In this document: positions 33,687 to 42,549 of the stretch, piece after piece
Layout: every line of letters begins with the position of its first letter
Numbering within the stretch: position 1 is the first letter of the stretch
Assembly (NCBI GenBank): GCA_017308515.1
Contig: JAFKEN010000007.1
Coordinates: forward strand, 1-64,000
Direction: 5' to 3'
DNA from: Actinomycetales bacterium
GTDB taxonomy: Bacteria > Actinomycetota > Actinomycetes > Actinomycetales > Microbacteriaceae
Length of the DNA stretch: 64,000 bases
The notes under the pieces: model-generated
Seen by the model: the letters and a program-made list of their open reading frames with translations, nothing else
The model's database searches: none
Told to the model about the DNA's origin: nothing
Program-made: the position numbers and the translations under genes

Positions 33687-34533
33687 AGGCCCTCAGCTCG
33701 GCGATCCTCTCGGCGGCCAGCCCGCGGGCGAGGTGCTTCGGGCCCTCGACCAGCACGATGACGACCGCCGCGACGACGTGCACGACTGTGGTGATCCAGA
33801 AGAACACGTCGTCGCCGGCGAGTGCGCCGCTGAACAGCAGCGTGCCGTCGGAGGCGGTGTGCACGAGAGCGGCGACCGCCACGCTGCCGCGGCTACGGGC
33901 GTAGATCCAGGCGATGATGACGCTTTCGGCGACGGTGAAGATCAGGAACGCGACGTAGGGGTAGCTCGACTGCCCCTGCGTGAACAGGAAGAACAGCGGC
34001 GTGTGCCACACCCCCCAGAGCACCCCCAGGATGAGCGCCGAGGTGAGCGCCGAGAACCGCGCCTGAAGCCGCGGCAGCGCGAAGCCGCGCCAGGCCAGCT
34101 CCTCGGTGCCCCAGAAGAAGAACACCTGGGCCAGGATGTAGAACCCGATCTGCTCGGCCGGCAGCTGCACGCCGACCTGCGGATCGCGCCCGAGCAGTGC
34201 GTCGATCCCGGCCGCCGCCATCGGCAGCGCGATCGCGACGGCCAGGCCCGCCAGCAGCCACAGCGGATTCACCGTGACCCGGATCATGCGCTTCAGCAGG
34301 TCGAGGATGCCGGCCTTGCCCTCGCCGAGGATCGCGACCAGCAGCGCCGTGATCGTCAGACCGTAGAAGCCGGGGTTGGTGGGGAAGTGGTCCAGGCCGG
34401 GGATGAGCCCGGTGGCGGCGGCCACGGCCGTCCACCAGACGGCCCAGACCAGCACGAAGGCGAGGACGAAGAAGATGACGATGCGGTGCCGGCGCACGAA
34501 CGGGACGGGCGGTCGGGAGGTCTCGGCGGACAC
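33685..34533 (-). CDS. CPBP-family intramembrane metalloprotease
   Basis: The 282-residue membrane protein has about seven to eight helices. Catalytic motifs are EELAWRGF (EExxxR), LWGVWHTPLFF (FxxxH-like) and a later His in ALVHTASDG. CPBP/Abi proteases cleave membrane substrates or serve in bacteriocin self-immunity. The GTG complementary to 34531-34533 is preferred because GAGGAG precedes it; the frame extends 53 codons further without homology. It is convergent with the disrupted ABC-F gene, so it is native host DNA. Confidence 0.88.
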   Translation of the reverse strand: MSAETSRPPVPFVRRHRIVIFFVLAFVLVWAVWWTAVAAATGLIPGLDHFPTNPGFYGLTITALLVAILGEGKAGILDLLKRMIRVTVNPLWLLAGLAVAIALPMAAAGIDALLGRDPQVGVQLPAEQIGFYILAQVFFFWGTEELAWRGFALPRLQARFSALTSALILGVLWGVWHTPLFFLFTQGQSSYPYVAFLIFTVAESVIIAWIYARSRGSVAVAALVHTASDGTLLFSGALAGDDVFFWITTVVHVVAAVVIVLVEGPKHLARGLAAERIAELRA

Positions 34534-34685
34534 GGTGCTCCTCGGGGACGGGGCGATGGGACGGCCGAACTCTAGACCCGCGCACGGCTCCGGCGGGAGC
34601 CGCCCGGCGGAACGGTTCCTCGTGTTCTGCACCGCGGGCGTCGCCGTCACGATGCCGCGACCCGCGCGGCGATTAGGCTCGCCCC

Positions 34686-35759
34686 GTGCCACCGGGAGCC
34701 GCCGTCCGCCCCGCCCCCGCCGTGCCGCGGGCGCTGCCGCGGCTCGCCGCCGCGCGCATCGCGGGGATTGGCATCCACCTCCCCGAGACGGTGCGCAGCA
34801 CCGCCGAGACCGAGCAGCGGCTGCGGTCCGAGAACCGCGGGCTGCGGCTGCCGACCGGGCTGATCCGGCGGATGACCGGGGTCGAGTCCGTGCACGTCAA
34901 GGCCGCCGGCGAGCAGGCCTCCGACCTCGCGGCCGCCGCCGCGCGCCGGGCGCTCGCCGAATCCCCGGGCGCGGTGGACCTCGTGCTGTTCGCGAGCGCG
35001 AGCCAGGATCTCGTGGAGCCCGCGACGAGCCACATCGTCGCGGCGAAGCTCGGCCCCGAGCTGCTCGGCGTGGGCACCCCCGTCATGGACGTCAAGAACG
35101 CCTGCAACTCGGTCGTCAACGCCGTGCAGGTGGGGGAGGCGCTCATCCGCTCGGGCCAGTACCGCCGCGTGCTCGTCGCGAGCGGCGAGACCCCGAGCGT
35201 CGCGGTGCGCTGGCGGGTGCGCGACGCGGCGCAGTTCCTGCGCAGCTTCCCCGGCTACACGATGAGCGACGGCGGCGCGGCGCTCGTGCTCGAGGCGAGC
35301 GACGACCCGAGCGTCGGGATCGTCGACCTCGACTTCCACGCCGTCTCGCGGCACTGGGCGATCGGCACCCTCCCCGGCGGCGGGTCGCTGCGCCCGCGGG
35401 ACGAGGAGGCGACCTACTTCGATATGGACGGCGCCGCCCTGCAGGCCGCCTTCCTCGAACTCGGGCCGGAGCCCGTGCTGCGCTTCCTCGCCCGCAACGG
35501 GCTCGACTGGGGTGACGTGGATCTCGTCGCGATCCACCAGGTCGCCGCCCCGTTCCTGCCGCCCGTCTTCGAGCGGCTCGGGGTGCCGGCCGACCGCAGC
35601 GTCGTCACGGTCACCGAGCACGGCAACCTCGCCTCCGCGACCCTGCTCCTGCAGCTCGCGCGGGCGCGCGAGCGCGGCATGATCGGGCCCGGATCGACGG
35701 CGCTGCTCATCGGCCTCGCGGGCGGCATCTCGCTCGGGCTCGTGCTGGTGCGGATGTGA
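34686..35759 (+). CDS. OleA-like thiolase-fold ketosynthase (3-oxoacyl-ACP synthase III family)
   Basis: The 357-residue enzyme has thiolase-fold catalytic residues Cys140 in VKNACNSVVNA, His in LVAIHQVAAPF and Asn in EHGNLASATLL. OleA joins two fatty acyl-CoAs head to head to a long-chain beta-keto acid; the family also covers nocardiolactone- and lipstatin-type synthases. It leads a run of five overlapping genes that includes oleC- and oleD-like genes. TAGGCT (34674-34679) lies six bases before the GTG, predicting a leaderless mRNA. The stop overlaps the next start. Confidence 0.85.
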   Translation: MPPGAAVRPAPAVPRALPRLAAARIAGIGIHLPETVRSTAETEQRLRSENRGLRLPTGLIRRMTGVESVHVKAAGEQASDLAAAAARRALAESPGAVDLVLFASASQDLVEPATSHIVAAKLGPELLGVGTPVMDVKNACNSVVNAVQVGEALIRSGQYRRVLVASGETPSVAVRWRVRDAAQFLRSFPGYTMSDGGAALVLEASDDPSVGIVDLDFHAVSRHWAIGTLPGGGSLRPRDEEATYFDMDGAALQAAFLELGPEPVLRFLARNGLDWGDVDLVAIHQVAAPFLPPVFERLGVPADRSVVTVTEHGNLASATLLLQLARARERGMIGPGSTALLIGLAGGISLGLVLVRM

Positions 35760-36607
35760 ACCGAGCGGAGTCGGCGTCGCCGCGACCCGGGCACGCGGGC
35801 CGCGGACCGCGCGGCGACGGGTCGACCGTCGCGGCCGGCGCGCGGCTCGCGGTCGTCGTGCCGGTGTTCCAGGAGGCGGCGGGCATCGGCCCGACCCTCG
35901 CGGCGCTCGCCGCCCAGCGCGACGGGGACTTCGACGCGATCTTCGTCGACAACGGCTCCACCGACGGATCCCGCGCCGTGATCGAGGCCTTCGCGCGCGG
36001 GCGCGGGCTCGCCCGCTGGCGCGTGATCGACGAGCCGCAGAAGGGCACCGGTGCCGCGGCCGACACGGGGCTGCGTGCCGCGATCGCGGCCGGCGCCGAG
36101 CTGCTGGCCCGCACCGACGCCGACTGCCTGCCGCGCGCGGACTGGACCGCGGCGATCCGCCGCGCGCTCACCCGCCGCGAGGACGGCGGGCTCGGGCTGC
36201 GGCTCGTCGGCGGGGAGCTGATCCCGCGCCGCGACGAGGGCGTCGGTGCGCTGACCCGCGGCGCGCTGCGGGCGGCGGTGCACGTGGCGGAGGCGTTCGG
36301 GCGCGTGCGGCCCGGCAACCGCGATCCCGAGGCCCTCGGCCCCTACCTCATGGCGGCCGGCTGCAACGTCGGGATCACCGCCGAGCTCTACGAGGCGGCC
36401 GGCGGCTTCCCGCGCACCGCCATCGAGGACCTCCACGAGGACCGCGCGCTCGTCAACGCCGTGCGCCGGATCACCGCGGCCTACGCCCGCCGCGGCGACG
36501 TCGTCGTGGCGGGGTCGAGCCGGCGCGTGCGGGCGTGGGGGCTGCGCCGCACGCTGCTGTGGTACAAGGACCACGCCTACCGGCCCGAGGTGGTGGACAT
36601 CCGGTGA
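35756..36607 (+). CDS. Family 2 glycosyltransferase
   Basis: The 283-residue GT-A fold enzyme has VVVPVFQEAAGIGPTLAALAAQ, IFVDNGSTDGSRAVIEAF, the metal-binding DxD-like RTDADCLPR and acceptor-side IEDLHEDRAL. No membrane helix is evident, so it acts in the cytosol or peripherally. GTG 35756 overlaps the oleA-like stop as GTGA and its own stop overlaps the P450 start. The position suggests it glycosylates the product of the oleACD-type pathway; sugar and acceptor are unknown. Confidence 0.85.
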   Translation: MNRAESASPRPGHAGRGPRGDGSTVAAGARLAVVVPVFQEAAGIGPTLAALAAQRDGDFDAIFVDNGSTDGSRAVIEAFARGRGLARWRVIDEPQKGTGAAADTGLRAAIAAGAELLARTDADCLPRADWTAAIRRALTRREDGGLGLRLVGGELIPRRDEGVGALTRGALRAAVHVAEAFGRVRPGNRDPEALGPYLMAAGCNVGITAELYEAAGGFPRTAIEDLHEDRALVNAVRRITAAYARRGDVVVAGSSRRVRAWGLRRTLLWYKDHAYRPEVVDIR

Positions 36608-37809
36608 CCGCCCTCGTCGAGCACCGCCGCGACCCGCGCCCCGGCCCGCGCGTCGCGACCGCCATGCGGCACGAGCGCGCTCTGATGCGGGCCGCGCATC
36701 CGCTCGCATTCCCGCTGCTCGACCGGGTGCCCGGCCCGGTGCGCCGGGTGCCGGGCCTCGGGGTGCTCGTGAAGGACGCGGCCCTGCTGCGCGGCGTGCT
36801 GATGGACACCGCCGGCTTCACCAAGAACGGCCCCGGCGCGCCGAGCGACCTGTGGACCCCGGTGCTCGGCCCGAGCGTGCTGCTCAACATGGAGGGGGCG
36901 GATCACGCGGCGCTGCGCCGACGGCTCGCCCCGCTCTTCGCGCCCGCCGCCGTCGAAGCGCTCGTCGCCGAGGGGCTGGGGGCCGCGACGCGCGAGCTGA
37001 GCGAGGCCCTCGGCCGCGGGGAGAGCGTCGACCTCGTCGCGCACGCCCGCCGCGGCGCGAGCGCCGTCATCGCCCGGCTCGTCGGCCTCGAGCCCGAGGA
37101 GGGCGCCGCAGCGGTCGTCGACGACGAGCTGTTCCGCCGGGTCGCGGCGATCACCGGCTACGTCACCCTCGCCCGGCCGCGCCTCACGCCGCGCCAGGTC
37201 GCGCGCGCCCGCGGGGTGCTCGAGGAGCTCGGCGCGCACGCGCGGCGTGCCTACGCCGGTGACGAGTCGACCGTGCCGGGCCGGATGCGCGCCCTCGGCC
37301 TCGACGAGCGCGAGGCACTCGGCGCGGTGGGCGCCTTCGTGCTCACCGGCACCGAGACGATCGTGTCGTCGCTGCCGCGGATCGCGGCGCTCCTGATCGA
37401 CAGCGGGCTGCTGGGCTGGGCGGGCGAGCATCCGGCGCGGGCCGACGCGGCGATCCACGAGGGACTGCGGGTCACCACGCCCTCGCCGATGATGCTGCGC
37501 GCGGCCACCCGGCCCGGCCGGATCGGCGACGTCGCGGTGCGGGCCGGCGACAGGATCCTGCTGGGCACCTGGTGGGCCGACCGCGCGGGCGGCGACTTCG
37601 ATCCGGAACGCAATCCGGCCGCCTCGCTCAAGCAGCTCTGGTTCGGCGCCGGCGCGCACTACTGCCTGGGCGCGCCGCTCGCGATGGCGCAGCTGCGGCT
37701 CGCACTCGGGGCGCTGCTCGCGCATCCCCGCCTCGAGGTCGCGGCCCGCCGCCCGGCCCGCGGCGTGCTCATCCCCGGCTACGCCGAGCTCACCGTGCGC
37801 GTGCCATGA
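36604..37809 (+). CDS. Cytochrome P450 (first of two in the cluster)
   Basis: The 401-residue P450 has the I-helix threonine in LTGTETIVSS, the K-helix ExxR in HEGLRVTTP and haem ligand Cys354 in FGAGAHYCLGAPLA. It is soluble, as usual for bacterial P450s. No ferredoxin or reductase gene adjoins it. The GTG at 36604 overlaps the glycosyltransferase stop. It probably hydroxylates or oxidises the fatty chain made by the OleA-like enzyme. Confidence 0.93.
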   Translation: MTALVEHRRDPRPGPRVATAMRHERALMRAAHPLAFPLLDRVPGPVRRVPGLGVLVKDAALLRGVLMDTAGFTKNGPGAPSDLWTPVLGPSVLLNMEGADHAALRRRLAPLFAPAAVEALVAEGLGAATRELSEALGRGESVDLVAHARRGASAVIARLVGLEPEEGAAAVVDDELFRRVAAITGYVTLARPRLTPRQVARARGVLEELGAHARRAYAGDESTVPGRMRALGLDEREALGAVGAFVLTGTETIVSSLPRIAALLIDSGLLGWAGEHPARADAAIHEGLRVTTPSPMMLRAATRPGRIGDVAVRAGDRILLGTWWADRAGGDFDPERNPAASLKQLWFGAGAHYCLGAPLAMAQLRLALGALLAHPRLEVAARRPARGVLIPGYAELTVRVP

Positions 37810-39545
37810 CCGACCTCGTGCGGGCCGTGCTCGCCGCGCTCGACGCGCGGCCGGAGGCGCCGGCCCTGACCGCCGGGCGGGAGACGCTGAGCGGCGCACG
37901 GCTCGCCGGGCGCATCCGCCGGGTTGCCGCCGGGCTCGCGGCGGAGGGGCTGCGCCCCGGCGAGCGGGTGCTGTTCTCGGTGCGCCCCGGCGCCGACGCC
38001 CTCGTGCTCGCCCTCGGCATCGTGCTCGCGCGCGGGGTGGTCGTCTTCGCGGACCCCGGTGCGGGCGCGGCGCTGTTCCGGGCGCGGGCCGCGCTCGCCG
38101 CCCCGCGATGGATCGCCGCCGAGAGCCTGCTCTACCTCGCCTCGAGCGGCCCCCTGCGCCCGCTCGCCCGCCGGCGCGGGCTCGAGCTCGCGCCGTACTC
38201 GCGACTGCTTCCCGAGGCGCGGCACGTCTCCGCCGGCCGCCGGCTGCCGGGTGTGCCGCGCGGGGCGCTCGCGCTCGGCGCCCTCGCCCGCAGCGCGGCC
38301 CCCGCCGTCGACGAGGCGGCCGCCGACCCCAGCGACGACGCGCTCGTGATCTTCACGAGCGGCACCACCGACGCACCGCGCGCCGTCGCGCACACCCGCG
38401 GCTCGCTCGGCGCGGGTCTGGCCGACTTCGCGGCGGCCGTCGTCTTCGCGCCCGGCGAACGCGTGCTGACCGATCAGCTCATGGTGGGGGTCCCCGCGCT
38501 CATCGCCGGGGCGCACTGGATGCTGCCGCCGCCCGGCCTCGACCCCGGCGCCGCGCCGAAGCGCTATCTCGCAGCGCTGCCCGCGACCGAGGCGCTGTTC
38601 GCGTCGCCGGCGGGGCTCGACGCGATCCTGCGGCTGCTCGACGAGCGTCCCGCCCTCGCCGCTCGCCTCGGCGGGCTGCGCACCCTCGTGCTCGGCGGGG
38701 CACCCGTGCTGCGACCGCTGCTCGAGAGGGCGCGGGCGCGGTTCCCCGGCGCGCGCATCCGCTGCATCTACGGGATGACCGAGGTGCTGCCGGTCGCGAT
38801 CGCCGACGGCGACGAGAAGCTGCGCCTGCTGCGCGCCGACCCGAGCGGCGGCGACCCCGTGGGGCGGGTCGTGCCCAGCGTGACGGCGCGGATCGACGAC
38901 GGCGAGCTCGTACTCTCGGGCCCCGGCCTCGCGCGGGGCTATCTCGCCGAGCTGCCGGATCACCCGCTCACCGAGGTGCGCACCGGCGACCTCGCGCGCC
39001 TCGACCGCGATCTCGGCCCCGGGGTCGCCGGCGATCTCGCCCCGCAGCTGCGGCTGCTCGGCCGCCGCAAGGAGATGTTCCTGCGCGGAACCCAGAACGT
39101 GTACCCCGGCCTCTACGAGCCGATCGTCGCGGGACTGCCCGGCGTGCGCGACGCGGCGATGGTCGGCGTGCCCGATGCGATCGGCGACGACCGCCTCGTG
39201 CTCGCGGTCGAGACCGTGCCGGCGGCGACCCGGCTCGACCCCGCCCACCCGGTCGCGCGCGCCGTCTCGCGGGCGCTGCCCGGCCTGCTCGACGCGGGCG
39301 TGCTGCCCGACCTGGTGCTCGCGGTGCCGGCGCTGCCGAGGTCGGGTCGCTCGCGCAAGCTCGACCGCGCCGCCCTCGCCCGGCTCGTCGCACCGCTGCT
39401 GCCGGCCGAGGGGGGAGCGCTCGATGCGGGGGTGCCGGGCGCCGCAGCACCGGGTGCGCAGCCGTCGGACGCGGGGGCGCCGGGCATGGGAGCGCCGGGC
39501 GCGGCGGCGGAGGACGCGGCCGCCCGGCCCGGAGGCGCCCCGTGA
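37806..39545 (+). CDS. OleC-like AMP-dependent acyl ligase / beta-lactone synthetase
   Basis: The 579-residue ANL-superfamily enzyme has P-loop FTSGTTDAPRAVAHTRGSL, LVLGGAPV, IYGMTEVLPVA, TGDLARLDRD and a C-terminal catalytic Lys in GRSRKLDR. OleC adenylates a beta-hydroxy acid and closes a beta-lactone. The N-terminus begins directly with the AMP-binding domain; there is no fused OleB hydrolase as in OleBC proteins. A low-complexity Ala/Gly/Pro tail fills the last 40 residues. ATG 37806 overlaps the P450 stop and the stop overlaps the oleD-like start. Confidence 0.85.
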   Translation: MTDLVRAVLAALDARPEAPALTAGRETLSGARLAGRIRRVAAGLAAEGLRPGERVLFSVRPGADALVLALGIVLARGVVVFADPGAGAALFRARAALAAPRWIAAESLLYLASSGPLRPLARRRGLELAPYSRLLPEARHVSAGRRLPGVPRGALALGALARSAAPAVDEAAADPSDDALVIFTSGTTDAPRAVAHTRGSLGAGLADFAAAVVFAPGERVLTDQLMVGVPALIAGAHWMLPPPGLDPGAAPKRYLAALPATEALFASPAGLDAILRLLDERPALAARLGGLRTLVLGGAPVLRPLLERARARFPGARIRCIYGMTEVLPVAIADGDEKLRLLRADPSGGDPVGRVVPSVTARIDDGELVLSGPGLARGYLAELPDHPLTEVRTGDLARLDRDLGPGVAGDLAPQLRLLGRRKEMFLRGTQNVYPGLYEPIVAGLPGVRDAAMVGVPDAIGDDRLVLAVETVPAATRLDPAHPVARAVSRALPGLLDAGVLPDLVLAVPALPRSGRSRKLDRAALARLVAPLLPAEGGALDAGVPGAAAPGAQPSDAGAPGMGAPGAAAEDAAARPGGAP

Positions 39546-40492
39546 GGGTCGTCGTGACCGGTGCGAGCGGCTTCGTCGGCGGCGCGGTCGCGACCGCCCT
39601 CGCGCGCGACGGCCACGAGGTACTCGCCCTCGGTCGGCGCCCGGCGGGGTGGGCGCCCCCCGCGGGCGGCGCGGGCCGGTACGCGACCTGGGATCTCGAG
39701 CGCGGGCCGGTCGAGGCGGCGGCACCGGAGCTCGCGAGCGAGCTGCGGGCGCATCCCGCCGACGCCGTCGTGCACGCGGCCGCCCTCGCCGACGACTGGG
39801 CGCCGCTCGCGCGGGCGATGCGCATCAACCGCGACGGCACCGCGCACGTGCGGGCCGCGCTGCCCGGTGCGCGCTTCGTGCACGTCTCGAGCTCGAGCGT
39901 CGCCGATCCGCGACGGCCCGAGGTGAACGCGGGTGCCGAGCCGCCCGCGACGCGGCACCTCGGCGCCTACGGGGCCTCGAAGGCGGCGGCCGAGCGGCTG
40001 CTCGACGGCACCGACGCGGTCATCCTGCGTCCGCACGCCGTCTACGGGCCGGGTGACACGACGCTGCTGCCGCGGATCGAGGCCGCGGCCCGCGGCGGGC
40101 GGCTGCGTCTGCCGCGCGGCGGCCGGGTGCGGCACAGCTTCACCCATATCGACACCCTCGTGGACGCCGTGCGGCTCGCCCTCGACCCGGCCGCCCGGCC
40201 CGGCGTCTACCCGATCGCCGACGCCGAACCGGTGCTACTGGCGGAGGTCGTGACCGAGTTCCTCGCGCGGCGAGGCCGACCGGCTCGCATCGTGGCCGTG
40301 CCCTTCGCGCTCGCCGATGGCGCCGCGGCCCTGAGCGAGGCGTGCGCGCGGATCACCGGCCACCGCCCGCGGCTCACCCGCTACGCGGTCGCACAGCTGG
40401 GTCGCGAGCGCACCTACGACCTCCGCGCCGCGCGGGAGGGCCTGGGACTGCAGCCGCGGCCGACGACCCTGGAGGGCTGCGAGGCCTGGTGA
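39542..40492 (+). CDS. OleD-like NAD(P)-dependent epimerase/dehydratase-fold reductase
   Basis: The 316-residue extended SDR starts at GTG 39542 with VVVTGASGFVGGAVATALARDGHEVLALGRR. It has the catalytic YGASK (Tyr-x3-Lys), the preceding VHVSSSSVAD and the substrate-side LRPHAVYGPGDTTLLPRI. OleD reduces the beta-keto acid from OleA to a beta-hydroxy acid, the substrate of OleC. Gene order A, GT, P450, C, D with overlapping stops and starts makes one operon. The frame runs far upstream in another frame of oleC, but only this part is real. Confidence 0.87.
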   Translation: MRVVVTGASGFVGGAVATALARDGHEVLALGRRPAGWAPPAGGAGRYATWDLERGPVEAAAPELASELRAHPADAVVHAAALADDWAPLARAMRINRDGTAHVRAALPGARFVHVSSSSVADPRRPEVNAGAEPPATRHLGAYGASKAAAERLLDGTDAVILRPHAVYGPGDTTLLPRIEAAARGGRLRLPRGGRVRHSFTHIDTLVDAVRLALDPAARPGVYPIADAEPVLLAEVVTEFLARRGRPARIVAVPFALADGAAALSEACARITGHRPRLTRYAVAQLGRERTYDLRAAREGLGLQPRPTTLEGCEAW

Positions 40493-40526
40493 CCGGTTGC
40501 GGGGTTCGCGGACGCGACGCCCCGCT

Positions 40527-40575
40527 GCACGTCAGCCCCGCCGCACGTCAGACCCGCCGCGCGTCAGACCCCGCC
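40527..40575. repeat. Three tandem 16-17-bp repeats at the end of the DUF2207 gene
   Basis: Units GCACGTCAGCCCCGCC (40527-40542), GCACGTCAGACCCGCC (40543-40558) and GCGCGTCAGACCCCGCC (40559-40575) follow one another. The last contains the stop codon of the leftward DUF2207 gene; the others place further TGA triplets beyond it in other frames. They separate that gene from the convergent oleD-like gene. Confidence 0.8.
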
Positions 40576-42507
40576 GCCGCCGCCGCCGCCCCCGCCGCCG
40601 CCGGAGGAGCCTCCGCCGCCCGAACCGCCGCTCGAGGAGGAGCTCGCCGAGCCGCTGTAGGAGGTCGACACGCTCGTGCTCATCGAGCCGATGCTCGAGG
40701 CGAAGGCCGCCGCGTTGAAGGCGCCCACGTGCGAGCCCGCGTACCAGTCGGGGTTCTCGTCGTAGTAGCGCCCGAGCACGTCGGCCCACTCCCGCTCGAG
40801 CCCGAACAGCACGGCGTAGGGCAGCAGCTTCTCGTAGATCTTGACGACGGCCGTGCGGTCGTCGACCGCGATCCGCTCGGCGCCGGTGACGCTCTGCAGC
40901 ACGCGCAGCCGGTCGGCCTCCGCGAGCTGGATGTACTCGCGCAGCCCCTCGAGGTACTCCTTGCGCCGCGCGCCTTCGGGACTCAGCGGCTTGCGGCCCG
41001 CGACGAGCCCGACCGCACCGATCACGACCCAGATGCCGCCGACCGTGCCGAGCATCGCCAGGAAGAAGCCGAGGCCGGGATCGGACTCGGAACCGAACAC
41101 GAACGAGAGGATCAGGCACCCGAATCCGAGCGCGCCGAGCATCCCGACGAGCGTGCCGAGGCCCGGATGCCCGGCGCGCCGCCATCCCAGCTGCCGCGCC
41201 GCGAGCGCCGCCTGCTTCGTGATGCTGATGACGGTGCGGCCGAGCACCTGGTCGTTCTTCGTGAGCCAGCGCACCGAGCCGTCCGCGCCGTCGGCGCCCG
41301 AGCCTCCGAACAGTCCGCCGACACCGGTGAACGAGGGGATGCGGAACAGCACGTCGAGCAGGGTGCGCTCCACCGGGCGCAGGCCGCTCTCGTCGAGGGA
41401 CTGCAGTCCGTAGCGGGTACCGCCGAACAGCCCCGGAGCCTCCCCCTCGACGAGGCGGATGCGGCGCCGCACCGCGAGGTCGACGAAGGTCGCCGCAGCG
41501 GCCTTGCGGCTCTTGCCGATGAGGTTCGCCGCGAGGAAGAGGTCGATGTCGGGCGGATCGTACTGCGCGACGACGATGCCGTCGCCGGGGGAGTCCCGCA
41601 GCGCCACGACGCGCACGAGGACGGCGACCACCACCGACGCGAGCATCAGGGCGAGCCCGATGAGCACGAGCGGCGGCACCCACGCGAACAGGTCGAAGGG
41701 CGCGGCGGCGAAGGTGCCCGGCGCGAAGCCGAGCGCGAGCGTGACGTTCTCGTGCGGGCCGAGGTTCTCCACGCGCGCACCGAACCCGTCGTTGGTCGCG
41801 ACCAGATCGCAGCGCGAGGTCGAGCCCTCGGGCCCGAAGTAGCACGCCCCCTGCTGGTACGCGGCGCCGAGACCGGGGCCGAGATGCACGGTCGCGTCGA
41901 CCACGCCGAAGGGCTGCGCCCATCCGGTTCCGTTGACATCCCAGTACCACTCGTCGCGGCCGGTGTCCTCGAAGTGGCGGGTCACGTCGCGCTGGCTGTA
42001 GCGGATCACGTAGTGCTGCTCGCCGTGCACGTACTGCCCCTCGGGCACCGCGATCGTGAGCACGAGGAAGTCGCCGTCGCGGCTCGTGTCGTAGGAGCGC
42101 GGCGCGCCGGTCTCGTCGGTGACCGACTCGATGCGCAGGTCGGTCGAGTGGCCCTGGTAGACGGCCGGGATCGCGCGGCGGATGCCGCGGTTCTGGTCGA
42201 TGTCGGGGAACTGCGCCACGAGCTCCTCGGTCGTCGCGAGCGTCGAGCGGTCGGCGGCGTCGCGGTCGAGCGTGTAGTCGACGGTCATCGCGGTGAACGT
42301 GAAGTCGTCGACGCCGCCGACCACCTCGACCGCGGCCGGAGCGGCGGGGCCCGGCGCCGCGGGAGCGGGCGCGGCGGGCTCGGCAGCGGCGGGCGCCCCG
42401 AGCGCGAGCGGCACGGCGGCGAGCGCCAGGGCGAGCAGCGCCACCCCGGCGGCGGCGGGCGGCCGGGAGGGCGAGGGGGAGGGCCGTGAACCGCGCGCGG
42501 ATCGCAT
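40564..42507 (-). CDS. DUF2207 membrane protein
   Basis: The protein is about 647 residues: a signal sequence (AGVALLALALAAVPLALGAPAAA), an extracellular DUF2207 beta domain (about 70-265; VDDFTFTAMTVDYTLDRDA, GVVDATVHLGPGLGA), a membrane helix (PPLVLIGLALMLASVVVAVLVRVV), a cytosolic winged-helix-like part, two further helices and a Gly/Ser-rich C-terminus. Function of the family is unknown; a role in the envelope is likely. TACGCT lies six bases before the ATG at 42507 on this strand, favouring it over an ATG 7 codons upstream. Confidence 0.85.
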   Translation of the reverse strand: MRSARGSRPSPSPSRPPAAAGVALLALALAAVPLALGAPAAAEPAAPAPAAPGPAAPAAVEVVGGVDDFTFTAMTVDYTLDRDAADRSTLATTEELVAQFPDIDQNRGIRRAIPAVYQGHSTDLRIESVTDETGAPRSYDTSRDGDFLVLTIAVPEGQYVHGEQHYVIRYSQRDVTRHFEDTGRDEWYWDVNGTGWAQPFGVVDATVHLGPGLGAAYQQGACYFGPEGSTSRCDLVATNDGFGARVENLGPHENVTLALGFAPGTFAAAPFDLFAWVPPLVLIGLALMLASVVVAVLVRVVALRDSPGDGIVVAQYDPPDIDLFLAANLIGKSRKAAAATFVDLAVRRRIRLVEGEAPGLFGGTRYGLQSLDESGLRPVERTLLDVLFRIPSFTGVGGLFGGSGADGADGSVRWLTKNDQVLGRTVISITKQAALAARQLGWRRAGHPGLGTLVGMLGALGFGCLILSFVFGSESDPGLGFFLAMLGTVGGIWVVIGAVGLVAGRKPLSPEGARRKEYLEGLREYIQLAEADRLRVLQSVTGAERIAVDDRTAVVKIYEKLLPYAVLFGLEREWADVLGRYYDENPDWYAGSHVGAFNAAAFASSIGSMSTSVSTSYSGSASSSSSGGSGGGGSSGGGGGGGGGGGV

Positions 42508-42549
42508 GCGGCGAGCGTATCCGGGCATCCCGTGCCCCGCGACGGGCGG

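Noticed and set aside
34534-34692. N-terminal extension of the CPBP gene
   Set aside because: The added 53 residues are disordered and would cover the oleA promoter; GAGGAG supports the GTG complementary to 34531-34533.
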